Shown one piece after another: positions 40,939 to 49,580 of a stretch of 53,417 nt of DNA (positions are counted from its first letter, which is position 1; each line of letters begins with the position of its first letter). The position numbers and the translations under genes were made by a program. Below the pieces are notes generated by a model. That model saw nothing but the letters and a program-made list of their open reading frames with translations. It was not told the DNA's origin and did no database searches. The stretch spans positions 1-53,417 of the forward strand of contig JAEUSP010000132.1 of assembly GCA_016788565.1 (NCBI GenBank), written 5' to 3'. This DNA comes from Chlorobiota bacterium (GTDB lineage: Bacteria > Bacteroidota > Ignavibacteria > OLB7).

Positions 40939-43900
40939 ATGCGATTTTTGCGATTCCTCCTTTTATCGTTAACACTGATCCCCCTTCTGGGCGAACTCCA
41001 TTCCCAACAACGCCCGCCCCAATTTGCTACCGCAGCAACGGGAACGTTCATCTTTGCCGAAAACGTTGGGCAGTGGACCGGTGAGGCCTTGTTCCAGGGG
41101 CGCGCCGATGCTGCCAGCTTCCGGTTCCGCCGCAACGGGGTGGATTTTTTTTACATCACCGACTCGCTCCACCACCGCCGCACTGAATCCACGGCCAACA
41201 GCCGCCACCGCACGCTATCCGGCTATCTGCTGGCCACCAATTTTGTTGGTGCACGTGCCGATGTTCAGGTTGTTGGCCAGCATCCAACGGCAACCCGATT
41301 CAACTACTACGGGCTTGCCGGAAACCCAGGCCAACACTCCCAAGCCAGCGGGTTCCAGCAGGTTCGCTACCGCAACTTGTACGATGGAATTGATGCCCTC
41401 TACTACGGCCACGATGGCGCGATGAAATACGACTTCATCCTTGCCCCCAACAGCAATCATCGCCAAATCTGCTTGCGGTATGATGGGGCCGATAGCCTGA
41501 CGGTCAATCAACAAGGGGAACTGGAGGTTCACACTCCGTTCGGTGTGGTTCGCGAGGCACCGCCATACTGCTACCAGCAAGTTTCCGGGAAGCGTGTGCA
41601 AGTTCGCGGCCAGTATCGGCTGATCGGGAAAAATCAGTACGGGTTCACCATCGGCAGCTACCGCCCCGACCTCCCGTTGGTGATTGACCCCTGCCTTTCG
41701 GTGGAGTACGTCAGTTACTTGGGTGGCGGCGGCTACGATGTCATCTCCGCAATGGCGATTGACTCCAGCGGCAACACCTACGTCACCGGCTTCACCAACG
41801 CCCCCGATTTCCCCCTGCGCCCGGGTTCCGGCACGCTTGCGGCTGGGAACTACGTCTTCGTCAGCAAACTCAGCAGCGACGGTAGCCAGCTACTCTACTC
41901 CACCGTTGTTGGCCGTCCGTACCGTGGCAGCTACATCGTCACGGGGTTGGGGGAAGTTTTTTACGAGGCGATTGGGGAGGACGTGGAAGTCACCTCCGCT
42001 GGGGAAGCCGTTGTGGGTTTCACCACCAACATCCCCGGCCTAGCCACCACCTCCGGCGCTTGGAGTCCCATAAAACAACCGAACGACCTTGACACCCGCT
42101 GTGGCCCACCGATCACCGAAAACTTCGACTTCTACGTTGCGCGATTGACCACCACTGGTGAGTTGAAATGGGGAACATATTTTGGGGGGAAACAGAACGA
42201 TTATTTGGCCGACCTTGCCCTGGATAACAGCGGCAACGTCTGCATCACCGGAACAACCTACGCGCCGGAGTGCGGCAATGGCGACACACTGCTGTTCCCC
42301 TTCACGGCCAGCAAAAGTGACTTCAGCTCCAGCGATCAATTCAGCGGATTCCAGGCCGTTGCGGTGCGGCTTAGTGCCAACGGGAACACGCTTCAGTTTA
42401 GCGCGCCGCTGGGGGGGCGTGGCAACGAGTTCGCCGGGCGGATTGCCGTGGATCAATCGGGGAACATCATCACCCTGGGGAGCACCAACTCCAACAACTT
42501 CCGCACCACGGCAAACGCTTTCCAAGCCACCGCGCCGGCGGGAATTGGCGGCGGTGTGTACGACCTCTATCTGACCCAAATCAATCCCACAACCGGGGCG
42601 TTGCTCTACAGCACCTACATTGCCGACAACGGCGCGGGAAGAACCGGGCTGGGGTTTGGTGGATATACGCCACGCCAACTTGAGCCACTGTTGGGATACG
42701 GAGACCAAGCCCGCCGGCAAGGATTGGCGATAAGCACCAGCGACGGGACCTTGTTGATTGGCGGAACCACCCGCAGCCGGGCCCTTCCGGTAAGCCAGGG
42801 GGCGTTCCAGTCGGGCGCGCCGGGGGGTGCAAACGCTTTTGCGATTCGGTTCGATATCCCCACCAACCGCATCGTTGCCGCCACCTACGTGGGTGGTTCG
42901 GATGACGATTTCTTGGGGGGCATTGGGTTCGATCCGTTCGGCGATGTTGCCGTTGCGGTCTCCACCGCATCGAACGATTTCCCGATCACCAACGTGAACG
43001 TCCAATCGCGGCTAAGCGGCATCAGCGACGCTGCGTTGGTGATTCTGGGGCGCGGGTTGAACGGGCTATCCTACGGCACATTTATCGGCGGCGCAACGCC
43101 ATCGGGAAGCACACGCGACTCCTACTTGTGGGAGCAATCGGTCAGCGGGTTAATCACCGCCCCGCGCGAAGGTGGGATATATCTGTACGGCGCAACCTCA
43201 TCGCGCAATCTTCCCGTCACCGCGCGCGCCTTGCAGCGGAACAACGACTACTACAGCGGCTACATCATCAAGTTTGCCGGGCCGAACAATCCCCGGCTTG
43301 GAACCAGCTTGGCCGCCTACTTCCCAGAAAACGCTTGCGGCACCGAAGAGGTCATCTCCCACCTTGTCTTCAACTCCGGCTTTGCGCCGCTGACGATTGA
43401 CTCGGCCACGGTTCTTACCGGCCAAGATTTCCGGGTGCTGAACGCCGGGCGGTTCCCCATCACGCTGGGGCCGTGCGACTCCACCTACATCACCCTTGCC
43501 TTCAAGCCGAACGATGAAGCACTCTGCGACCGCAACCTGCGCGACTCACTGCTGATCTACTCCGCCAACGCTTCCCCAAACCGCACCGCCGTCTATCTGC
43601 AGGGGATCAAGCGTTGCATCCGGTTCAACTTTATTGATACCGTGGTGAACGACCCCCGTTACTGGCTGGGAAGCACCGTCCAGTATCACTTCAGCGCGGC
43701 GGTTCAGGGGGATGTTCCGCAGTACCTCACCATCACCCCCGACCCCGGCAACAAAGGAATTTTTGTGCCGGTGCCGCCGGTGGTGAACCGCCCACATCTG
43801 CAGGGGACCGCGTTTGTTGATTTCGAGATTCGCGCCACCGACACTGGCTACTACTGCGAGACCTTCACCGCAACGATTGAGCCGTGCGGGCGCTCGCAAA

Positions 43901-44961
43901 AACTGAGTATCTGCGCCTACGTGAAAAGTGGGTTTTTCCAAGCCGACGACACCATCAACTTGGGGGTGTTGGAGTGCCGCCAGCAACCGATTCCCATCAG
44001 CATCTACAACGGCGGCAACGACACGCTCCGCTGGCGGCTGTGGTTTGTTGGTGGCGAACACGGCGGCGATATCCAATATGACCAGCAAGCACTGATGTTT
44101 GCGCGTCCACTCCCCAACCGGGATTCCGTCACCTTCAACGTCCAACTGCGGCCAACTGGGGTGGGGAAACGGGAAGCCGTTCTGGTGTTTGAAACCAACG
44201 AACTGCTGAACCAACGCCCACGAATCGTTGTGCTATCCGAGCTGGACACCGTCAGTTTCCGGCTGGGGCATCAGGGGTTCACCGGCGGGTTTGGCGAAGT
44301 CTATTCCATGCCAATCAGCTACCAGCCAATCCGGCAGGGGCGCGTCCCTTCCACCGAACTCACCTTCCTTGTCAAGTTCAATACATCCATGCTTGCTGTG
44401 GATGGAATTGATGGAGCCGGAACCATGACCGAAGGGTGGAGCATTGTTGAGAAGCAGGAACTGTTCAACGGGGGAACGCTTCTGCGGATTGCCGCCGGAA
44501 CAACCGGCAAACCGCTGCGCGGGGCCGGCGTGCTAACACGGCTGAAGCTGAAAGTGCTTCGGGGGGATAGCGTAGAATCGCCGTTGCGGCTGGAGCTTTC
44601 CGGCATCAGCAGCCTTTGCATGAACGCCGAAGCCGACACCACGCAGATGTTCCTGCTGAGCGAAGAATGCCGCGCACACAACCGCCTGCTCTTCACCAGC
44701 AACCGCCTGCTGAAGCAAAGCCTTCCGAACCCAACACGTGGGGAAACCGTGATCCCGTTTCGGGTTCCGCAAGCCGGCCATGTTCGGCTGACGATCTACG
44801 ATGCCATTGGCCGCGAAGTCCTGCGGCTTCTGGATGCACAACGCCCGCAAGGAGCCGAGGAGGTGAGCTTCGATGCCACGCTTCTTCCGTCGGGACGCTA
44901 CTACTACCGCATCACCATTGATGACGTGCTGAGCGACACGCGGGAGATGGTGATTGAATGA
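40939..44961 (+). CDS. SBBP-propeller T9SS cargo protein
   Basis: 1340 residues from ATG 40939 (MRFLRFLLLSLTLIPLLGELHSQ, a good signal peptide). The N-terminal region (ENVGQWTGEALF ... VRYRNLYDGIDALYYG ... YDFILAPNSN) is the domain that normally precedes SBBP repeats. SBBP beta-propeller blades follow (SYLGGGGYDVISAMAIDSSGNTYVTGFT, LALDNSGNVCITGTT, IAVDQSGNIITLGST). Then come a choice-of-anchor D unit (HLVFNSGFAPLTIDSATVLTG), further Ig-like and cohesin-like parts, and a T9SS type A sorting domain (PNPTRGETVIPFRV ... GRYYYRITIDD). Secreted and surface-bound. Its stop overlaps the next gene's ATG by 4 nt. Confidence 0.87.
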   Translation: MRFLRFLLLSLTLIPLLGELHSQQRPPQFATAATGTFIFAENVGQWTGEALFQGRADAASFRFRRNGVDFFYITDSLHHRRTESTANSRHRTLSGYLLATNFVGARADVQVVGQHPTATRFNYYGLAGNPGQHSQASGFQQVRYRNLYDGIDALYYGHDGAMKYDFILAPNSNHRQICLRYDGADSLTVNQQGELEVHTPFGVVREAPPYCYQQVSGKRVQVRGQYRLIGKNQYGFTIGSYRPDLPLVIDPCLSVEYVSYLGGGGYDVISAMAIDSSGNTYVTGFTNAPDFPLRPGSGTLAAGNYVFVSKLSSDGSQLLYSTVVGRPYRGSYIVTGLGEVFYEAIGEDVEVTSAGEAVVGFTTNIPGLATTSGAWSPIKQPNDLDTRCGPPITENFDFYVARLTTTGELKWGTYFGGKQNDYLADLALDNSGNVCITGTTYAPECGNGDTLLFPFTASKSDFSSSDQFSGFQAVAVRLSANGNTLQFSAPLGGRGNEFAGRIAVDQSGNIITLGSTNSNNFRTTANAFQATAPAGIGGGVYDLYLTQINPTTGALLYSTYIADNGAGRTGLGFGGYTPRQLEPLLGYGDQARRQGLAISTSDGTLLIGGTTRSRALPVSQGAFQSGAPGGANAFAIRFDIPTNRIVAATYVGGSDDDFLGGIGFDPFGDVAVAVSTASNDFPITNVNVQSRLSGISDAALVILGRGLNGLSYGTFIGGATPSGSTRDSYLWEQSVSGLITAPREGGIYLYGATSSRNLPVTARALQRNNDYYSGYIIKFAGPNNPRLGTSLAAYFPENACGTEEVISHLVFNSGFAPLTIDSATVLTGQDFRVLNAGRFPITLGPCDSTYITLAFKPNDEALCDRNLRDSLLIYSANASPNRTAVYLQGIKRCIRFNFIDTVVNDPRYWLGSTVQYHFSAAVQGDVPQYLTITPDPGNKGIFVPVPPVVNRPHLQGTAFVDFEIRATDTGYYCETFTATIEPCGRSQKLSICAYVKSGFFQADDTINLGVLECRQQPIPISIYNGGNDTLRWRLWFVGGEHGGDIQYDQQALMFARPLPNRDSVTFNVQLRPTGVGKREAVLVFETNELLNQRPRIVVLSELDTVSFRLGHQGFTGGFGEVYSMPISYQPIRQGRVPSTELTFLVKFNTSMLAVDGIDGAGTMTEGWSIVEKQELFNGGTLLRIAAGTTGKPLRGAGVLTRLKLKVLRGDSVESPLRLELSGISSLCMNAEADTTQMFLLSEECRAHNRLLFTSNRLLKQSLPNPTRGETVIPFRVPQAGHVRLTIYDAIGREVLRLLDAQRPQGAEEVSFDATLLPSGRYYYRITIDDVLSDTREMVIE

Positions 44962-47012
44962 TGAAATCATTTATGCAACGACCTCTGTTCGGCTGCCACG
45001 CCAACGCTATCGGCACTGCTTTCTGGACTGCCGTCGGCACCGGGATTGCGCTGCTATCGGCGGTGCTGCCAGCCCAGCTTCGCGCCCAGGAATCCGACAG
45101 CTTGCCCGCGCCAACACGCTTTGCTGTTGGCGCGTTTGCGGGGGCTGGCGGCCACCTCTATTTCGGTTCGGTTGATCTTGGCACCAGCTCCAAATTTGGC
45201 GCGGGAAACTGCGGTGTGTTCAACAGCGGGTTTGGGCTTGGCGGGGTTGCTGGCGTGTTGATTGAGTACCGCCTAACCGACGACCTCACGTTAGGATTGC
45301 GCGGAATCTACAACGGAAGCAACGGCACAATGCAGACCCCAAACGCCGCCGGTGCCCAATTCCGCAACCCCGATGGATCGCTGGCCACGGTGGAAAGCGA
45401 ACACAGCTACCTGATAACAAATCCCTCGGTTGGCGGCGAACTGTACGCCGCGCTCCGCCCCTTCGATCTTCCACTCACCCTGCGTGGCGGCCTCCGTTTG
45501 GCACAGCCGATGGATGCCACCTACCAGCTTCAGGAGGAGATTCTTGAGCCTTCGGATGCCTACTTCGACAACGGAACGCAATCGCGCCAGTATGGAGCAG
45601 GAAGCCTGAACGATGGAACCGAGATAGGGGTGATTGCCGGGGCCGGTTGGCCGCTAAAAATTGGCCGGATGTTGGAGTTGATTCCAGAGCTAACCCTTTC
45701 CACCACACTCACCAGTTTCAGCCCGGTGGGAACTGGGTCCGTGGCATCGTTGCAACCAACGGTGGCCGTTCGCTACACCTTCCCAACTCCAGCGCCGGAA
45801 CCGCCGCCACCTCCTCCACCTCCACCGCCACCTCCACCTCCTCCACCGCCGCCACCGTCAGCACCTCCAGTGCTGGCAGCAACGGTGCAGGCTGTTGGGA
45901 TTGCTTCCGATGGAAGCCCGCAAAACCGCGTGGCGGTGCAAGTCACAGAGGTGGTTCGTGTTCGGGAGATTGCGGCGTTGCCGTACATCTTCTTCGATGA
46001 AAACTCAGCCCAAATTCCCAGCCGATATCTGAACGCGCAGCCGGGCCAAGCCCGTGACCCACTAAGCCGTTACCGGACAATGTTGGCCACGCTTGGCGAA
46101 CGCCTTGCCGCCGCCCCGGATCAGCAGATCACGATTGTTGGAACCAACGCCAACGCTGGCAATGAAGCCGGCAACACAGCCCTTTCGCGCCAGCGGGCCG
46201 AAGCGGTGAAAGAGTACCTGGTGAGCAACTGGGGAATCGCTCCCGAGCGAATCCGCACCGAAGCGCGCGGCTTGCCGGAAGCACCGTCCAACAGTGCCTA
46301 CGCAGAAGGGCGCGAAGAGAATCGCCGTGCGGAGATTGTGGCCGACGGAGCCTTGTTGCGCCCGCTGCGGATTGGCGACACAACCCGCACAACAACCTCA
46401 CCCGGGTTCCAGTTCCAGAACAGCATCCGCGCCGAGGCTGGGGTGGCGGGGTGGGAGATTTCTGCTGACATCAATGGCCGCCAAATCCGGCGGTTGCGTG
46501 GCCAGTTGCAGCCCCCCGCAACGCTGAACGAGCAGTTCACCCCGGAAGAATTGGCGCGATTAGCCGAAGGTGGGAAAGCGATTGGATACAGCATGACGGT
46601 CAGCGACAGCGCGGGGCAGACCATCAGCACCGATGCTGGCACATTGCCGGTGGAGGTGAATCGGGCCAGCCGAGAAGAAGCGGGGGAGGGGGCAACGTTG
46701 CAGGAGCTTGGGGAAGTGGTGGTGTTTGATTTCAACAGCGCACGGCTGCGAACCGAGGGGCGGTTGGCACTGGCCCGACTGCGCGAGCGGCTGCCGAAAG
46801 GAGCCAGCATTGCCATCCGTGGCTATGCCGATGAAACCGGCGACCCGGCCGTAAACATGCGCCTTTCCACAGCGCGGGCGCGGGCGGTAGCGGCGGAGTT
46901 CCGCGACTTCACCGTCACCATCGAGGAACCTCAATCCAGCGTAACCCTTTTCCCGAACGACACCCCCGAAGGGAGGTTCTACTCCCGCACCGTGCGGGTG
47001 CGGTTCCAGTAA
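44958..47012 (+). CDS. Outer-membrane protein with two OmpA domains
   Basis: 684 residues, translationally coupled to the giant cargo gene (ATGA overlap). Signal peptide ends near QLRAQ. Residues about 50-275 form a beta-barrel-like region (YRLTDDLTLGLRGIYNG, LPLTLRGGLRLAQP, LELIPELTLSTTL). A run of 19 prolines (codons 45801-45857) is the linker. The first OmpA-like domain (about 340-470) has IFFDENSAQIP and LSRQRAEAVKEYLVSNWGI ... ENRRAEI. A beta domain follows, and a second OmpA domain (about 590-684) has VVFDFNSARLR, GYADETGDPAVNMRLSTARARAV. Two peptidoglycan-binding domains in one protein would anchor the outer membrane firmly. It may support the coupled T9SS cargo. Confidence 0.88.
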   Translation: MMKSFMQRPLFGCHANAIGTAFWTAVGTGIALLSAVLPAQLRAQESDSLPAPTRFAVGAFAGAGGHLYFGSVDLGTSSKFGAGNCGVFNSGFGLGGVAGVLIEYRLTDDLTLGLRGIYNGSNGTMQTPNAAGAQFRNPDGSLATVESEHSYLITNPSVGGELYAALRPFDLPLTLRGGLRLAQPMDATYQLQEEILEPSDAYFDNGTQSRQYGAGSLNDGTEIGVIAGAGWPLKIGRMLELIPELTLSTTLTSFSPVGTGSVASLQPTVAVRYTFPTPAPEPPPPPPPPPPPPPPPPPPPSAPPVLAATVQAVGIASDGSPQNRVAVQVTEVVRVREIAALPYIFFDENSAQIPSRYLNAQPGQARDPLSRYRTMLATLGERLAAAPDQQITIVGTNANAGNEAGNTALSRQRAEAVKEYLVSNWGIAPERIRTEARGLPEAPSNSAYAEGREENRRAEIVADGALLRPLRIGDTTRTTTSPGFQFQNSIRAEAGVAGWEISADINGRQIRRLRGQLQPPATLNEQFTPEELARLAEGGKAIGYSMTVSDSAGQTISTDAGTLPVEVNRASREEAGEGATLQELGEVVVFDFNSARLRTEGRLALARLRERLPKGASIAIRGYADETGDPAVNMRLSTARARAVAAEFRDFTVTIEEPQSSVTLFPNDTPEGRFYSRTVRVRFQ

Positions 47013-47032
47013 GTTGAGTAGAGGGTTTGGAG

Positions 47033-47082
47033 AACAAGCCAGCCGCCGCAGAAAGGTTTCTGCGGCGGCTGGCTTGTTTATA
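47033..47082 (+). terminator. Strong hairpin after OmpA gene
   Basis: A 22-bp perfect inverted repeat, 47033-47054 with 47057-47078, built around AGCCGCCGCAGAAA and its complement. TTTAT follows. It ends the 40.9-47.0 kb two-gene transcript; the T-run is short but the stem is very stable. Confidence 0.85.
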
Positions 47083-47297
47083 CTCCGAACAAAGAAGGCA
47101 AGGAGGAAGCGACCGTTGAACCGCTGGGCCGGCGCGAGATGCGGTGATTGCTGAGGCAGTGGGGGGAAGTGGGTGATGAGCAACCATTTTAATGCCGGCT
47201 TTTTCTGGAACTGTTGTTGAGCAGTTTGGCATAGGAAGGAAGAGGTGTTGTCAGTAAGTTCTCCCGTACCTCGAAAACCATTTCCAGCAGGCTACCG

Positions 47298-48977
47298 ATG
47301 AAACTCGTTTATAGTATCTATGCGCTTTTTCTCCTTGCAGTAGCAAGCAGTACCGTTGTTGCCCAAAGCAGCGACACAATCGTTCCCAACCCCCAAGCCG
47401 CCCAACTCCGCAAGGTCTGGGAAGTCACCGGACGACCGCTGAAGTATGATGAAGTCGGCTACGGTGCTGCACGGCTTCCCGATCTTACCGGTGATTCCAT
47501 CAATGAGTTCGCCGTCTATAAAGGCTCTACCAGCCAATGGTTCATCTATGCTGGTGGGCATTCACCGCTTGATCTGCAACCCATCCATGTTTTTGATTCA
47601 GTCACAGAATCTCCCAGCATCGGTGTTGGTGATTTCTTTGGCACTGGTCATCCCTGCCTTGCGTTCAGCCATTACTTTGATAGCACCGGAAGCGATAGCA
47701 TTCGGCGATTCCCGTATCAACTCTGGATTTATCGAACCGATTCAGGGGTACACAGCACTCCTGCGATGATCCTTGACCCTCGAACCATTGACCCAACACT
47801 TATGGTAGGAATACGGGGCATAGAAGGAGTGGATGTAGATAATGATTCGATAGATGATCTGGTGCTGCGGGTAGATGGGTCAAGCCGCAACGGGAAACCC
47901 TGGCAAGACAGTGGAGAAGTATGGATATACAAAGGCGGTAAAGAGTTTCAGGTAGAGCAGCCAAGTGTTCAGATACGTAGTATTGGAACAATGGAGCAAG
48001 GGACCCATAACGTGAGTTTTATACACTTAGACGGAGACCAGAAGTTGGACATGGTCATCGGCGCACGGCAGGCGGGGGGGGCACGGCTCAAGTTCTATTT
48101 CAGCGACGATAACTCCCCCTACTCCTGGGCTAACCGGCCACCAGATCGTGAAATATCCCTCTATCCTGCAACGAATCTTTATCTCAGTCACCGATTTATC
48201 CCCCTTGATCTTGACGGCGATCACCGCGCTGATTTCGTCGGTAAAGTCTATGCTACCACTGGGCCACCTCCTGCGATCTACCTCTTCCTCAGTGGTTCCG
48301 GCAAAGACTACCGCACACGACCCTTTACCCTTGATGATGCCGACCAGGTTCTCCCTACTCGAACCGATGCCTATTTGTGGCGTGCCGCCGGATACCTCAA
48401 CGATTCTTCCCGGCGATTCGAGATGCTTCCGCTGGTAGATCAGCTTGGTGACGGTGACGGTATGATGCTGTTGAGCGGCGGCAACCACGGCCCCAATCGT
48501 ACTTATGATGCCTACTACTTCTCACCCACCGATGGCATCATTGGCCGAGCAATGGGACCGCTGGGGGACGTGACCGGCGATGCATGGCCCGACATGATTA
48601 CCGGCGATGAACGCTGGGGAGCCTTTGTAGATCAAGGCATTGCAATGGTCCTGGCCGGTGGCCCCTACATCCCCACCGATGACCCAACCACCGATGTGCA
48701 AGAAGTGCCCATTGCCCAACGCAGTGGCGGGCTGTTTCTGTGGCCGAACCCAGTTCGCGAACGCTTGAACATCGCTTGGCGTGGCGACCTTCGCCCCATG
48801 CCAGAACGCTTTGAACTCTACGACACACAAGGCCGATACTGTGCTGGCGGCAATGTGGACCCTGCGATTGGATCGGCAATGTGGGAGCGTGGGGAAACCG
48901 CATCGGGAACCTACTTCCTTCGGGTGATGGATGCTGCAGCGAAGGTGATTGCTGTTGCACAAGTCTGTGTGGAGTAG
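47298..48977 (+). CDS. FG-GAP-like T9SS cargo protein
   Basis: 559 residues. Signal peptide (MKLVYSIYALFLLAVASSTVVAQ). The body has FG-GAP/VCBS-type blades with calcium-site motifs: LPDLTGDSINEF, GVDVDNDSIDDLVL, HLDGDQKLDMVIG, PLDLDGDHRADFVG, PLGDVTGDAWPDMITG. This is an integrin-like beta-propeller. The C-terminus (LFLWPNPVRERLNIAW ... TASGTYFLRVMDAAAKVIAV) is a T9SS type A sorting domain. It is secreted and surface-attached; a binding or adhesion role is likely. GC content is lower than in the preceding genes. It is followed by a 600-bp repeat-rich region. Confidence 0.85.
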   Translation: MKLVYSIYALFLLAVASSTVVAQSSDTIVPNPQAAQLRKVWEVTGRPLKYDEVGYGAARLPDLTGDSINEFAVYKGSTSQWFIYAGGHSPLDLQPIHVFDSVTESPSIGVGDFFGTGHPCLAFSHYFDSTGSDSIRRFPYQLWIYRTDSGVHSTPAMILDPRTIDPTLMVGIRGIEGVDVDNDSIDDLVLRVDGSSRNGKPWQDSGEVWIYKGGKEFQVEQPSVQIRSIGTMEQGTHNVSFIHLDGDQKLDMVIGARQAGGARLKFYFSDDNSPYSWANRPPDREISLYPATNLYLSHRFIPLDLDGDHRADFVGKVYATTGPPPAIYLFLSGSGKDYRTRPFTLDDADQVLPTRTDAYLWRAAGYLNDSSRRFEMLPLVDQLGDGDGMMLLSGGNHGPNRTYDAYYFSPTDGIIGRAMGPLGDVTGDAWPDMITGDERWGAFVDQGIAMVLAGGPYIPTDDPTTDVQEVPIAQRSGGLFLWPNPVRERLNIAWRGDLRPMPERFELYDTQGRYCAGGNVDPAIGSAMWERGETASGTYFLRVMDAAAKVIAVAQVCVE

Positions 48978-49580
48978 AGATCAATGCTTCGGCAAACTCA
49001 ACACAGAAACGACACCCAGAGCGGATAGACTCCCCATTTCCCCCAGGGCTGTTACGTGTTCAAAGGAGAAGTAGCTTGGGAGACAAAATCTCATAGAACA
49101 GACGCTGGTAGAGTATCTGCTCACCGTCCCAGATTCGACGAATGTCAGGCGAAGCCTGACAGAGAAAGAACACATTCCCCTCCTGTGGAGGGGTGGCAGG
49201 CGTAGCCTGACGGGGTGGTCGGACTAAGCACGAGGATCACCATGGCCGGGGTGCTTTCACCACCGAGCAACCACCCCGCCCTGGCGGGCACCCCTCCACT
49301 GGAGGGGAATCGAGGCGATGATTCGATCAAGTATGCAACGATCACCTTCGCCAACAACATCTCCTGCCTCCTTCAGCTTGTGATAACGTAACAGCCCTAC
49401 CATTTCCCCCCAACCTTGTGGGGACGCGAAGCTGCTTGCAGCGAAACAGGGGGGCAATGCCCCGACAAACAACAAGCATCGTGACAACAACCGTGCCCAG
49501 CAGGAAATTCTTCACCAGACCGGTGAGCCTGCTGGAGCATGACCTGTATAACCTACATCCCGTAAGGGGGAGGAACGACC
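48978..49580. repeat. Repeat-rich intergenic region of nested palindromes
   Basis: 603 bp without a gene. TGTCAGGC-GAA-GCCTGACA forms a hairpin at 49143-49161. A 137-bp composite inverted repeat runs from ATTCCCCTCC (49174) to GGAGGGGAAT (49310), with inner arms GGGGTGGT (49212-49219) and ACCACCCC (49270-49277) and an AAGCAC/GTGCTT pair inside. Each outer arm carries its own small hairpin; CAGGC-GTA-GCCTG at 49197-49209 repeats the first motif. At 49404-49463 three small hairpins follow in a row (CCCC..GGGG, GCTGC-TT-GCAGC, GGGGC-AAT-GCCCC). These look like REP/BIME-type or MITE-derived sequences. Confidence 0.75.
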
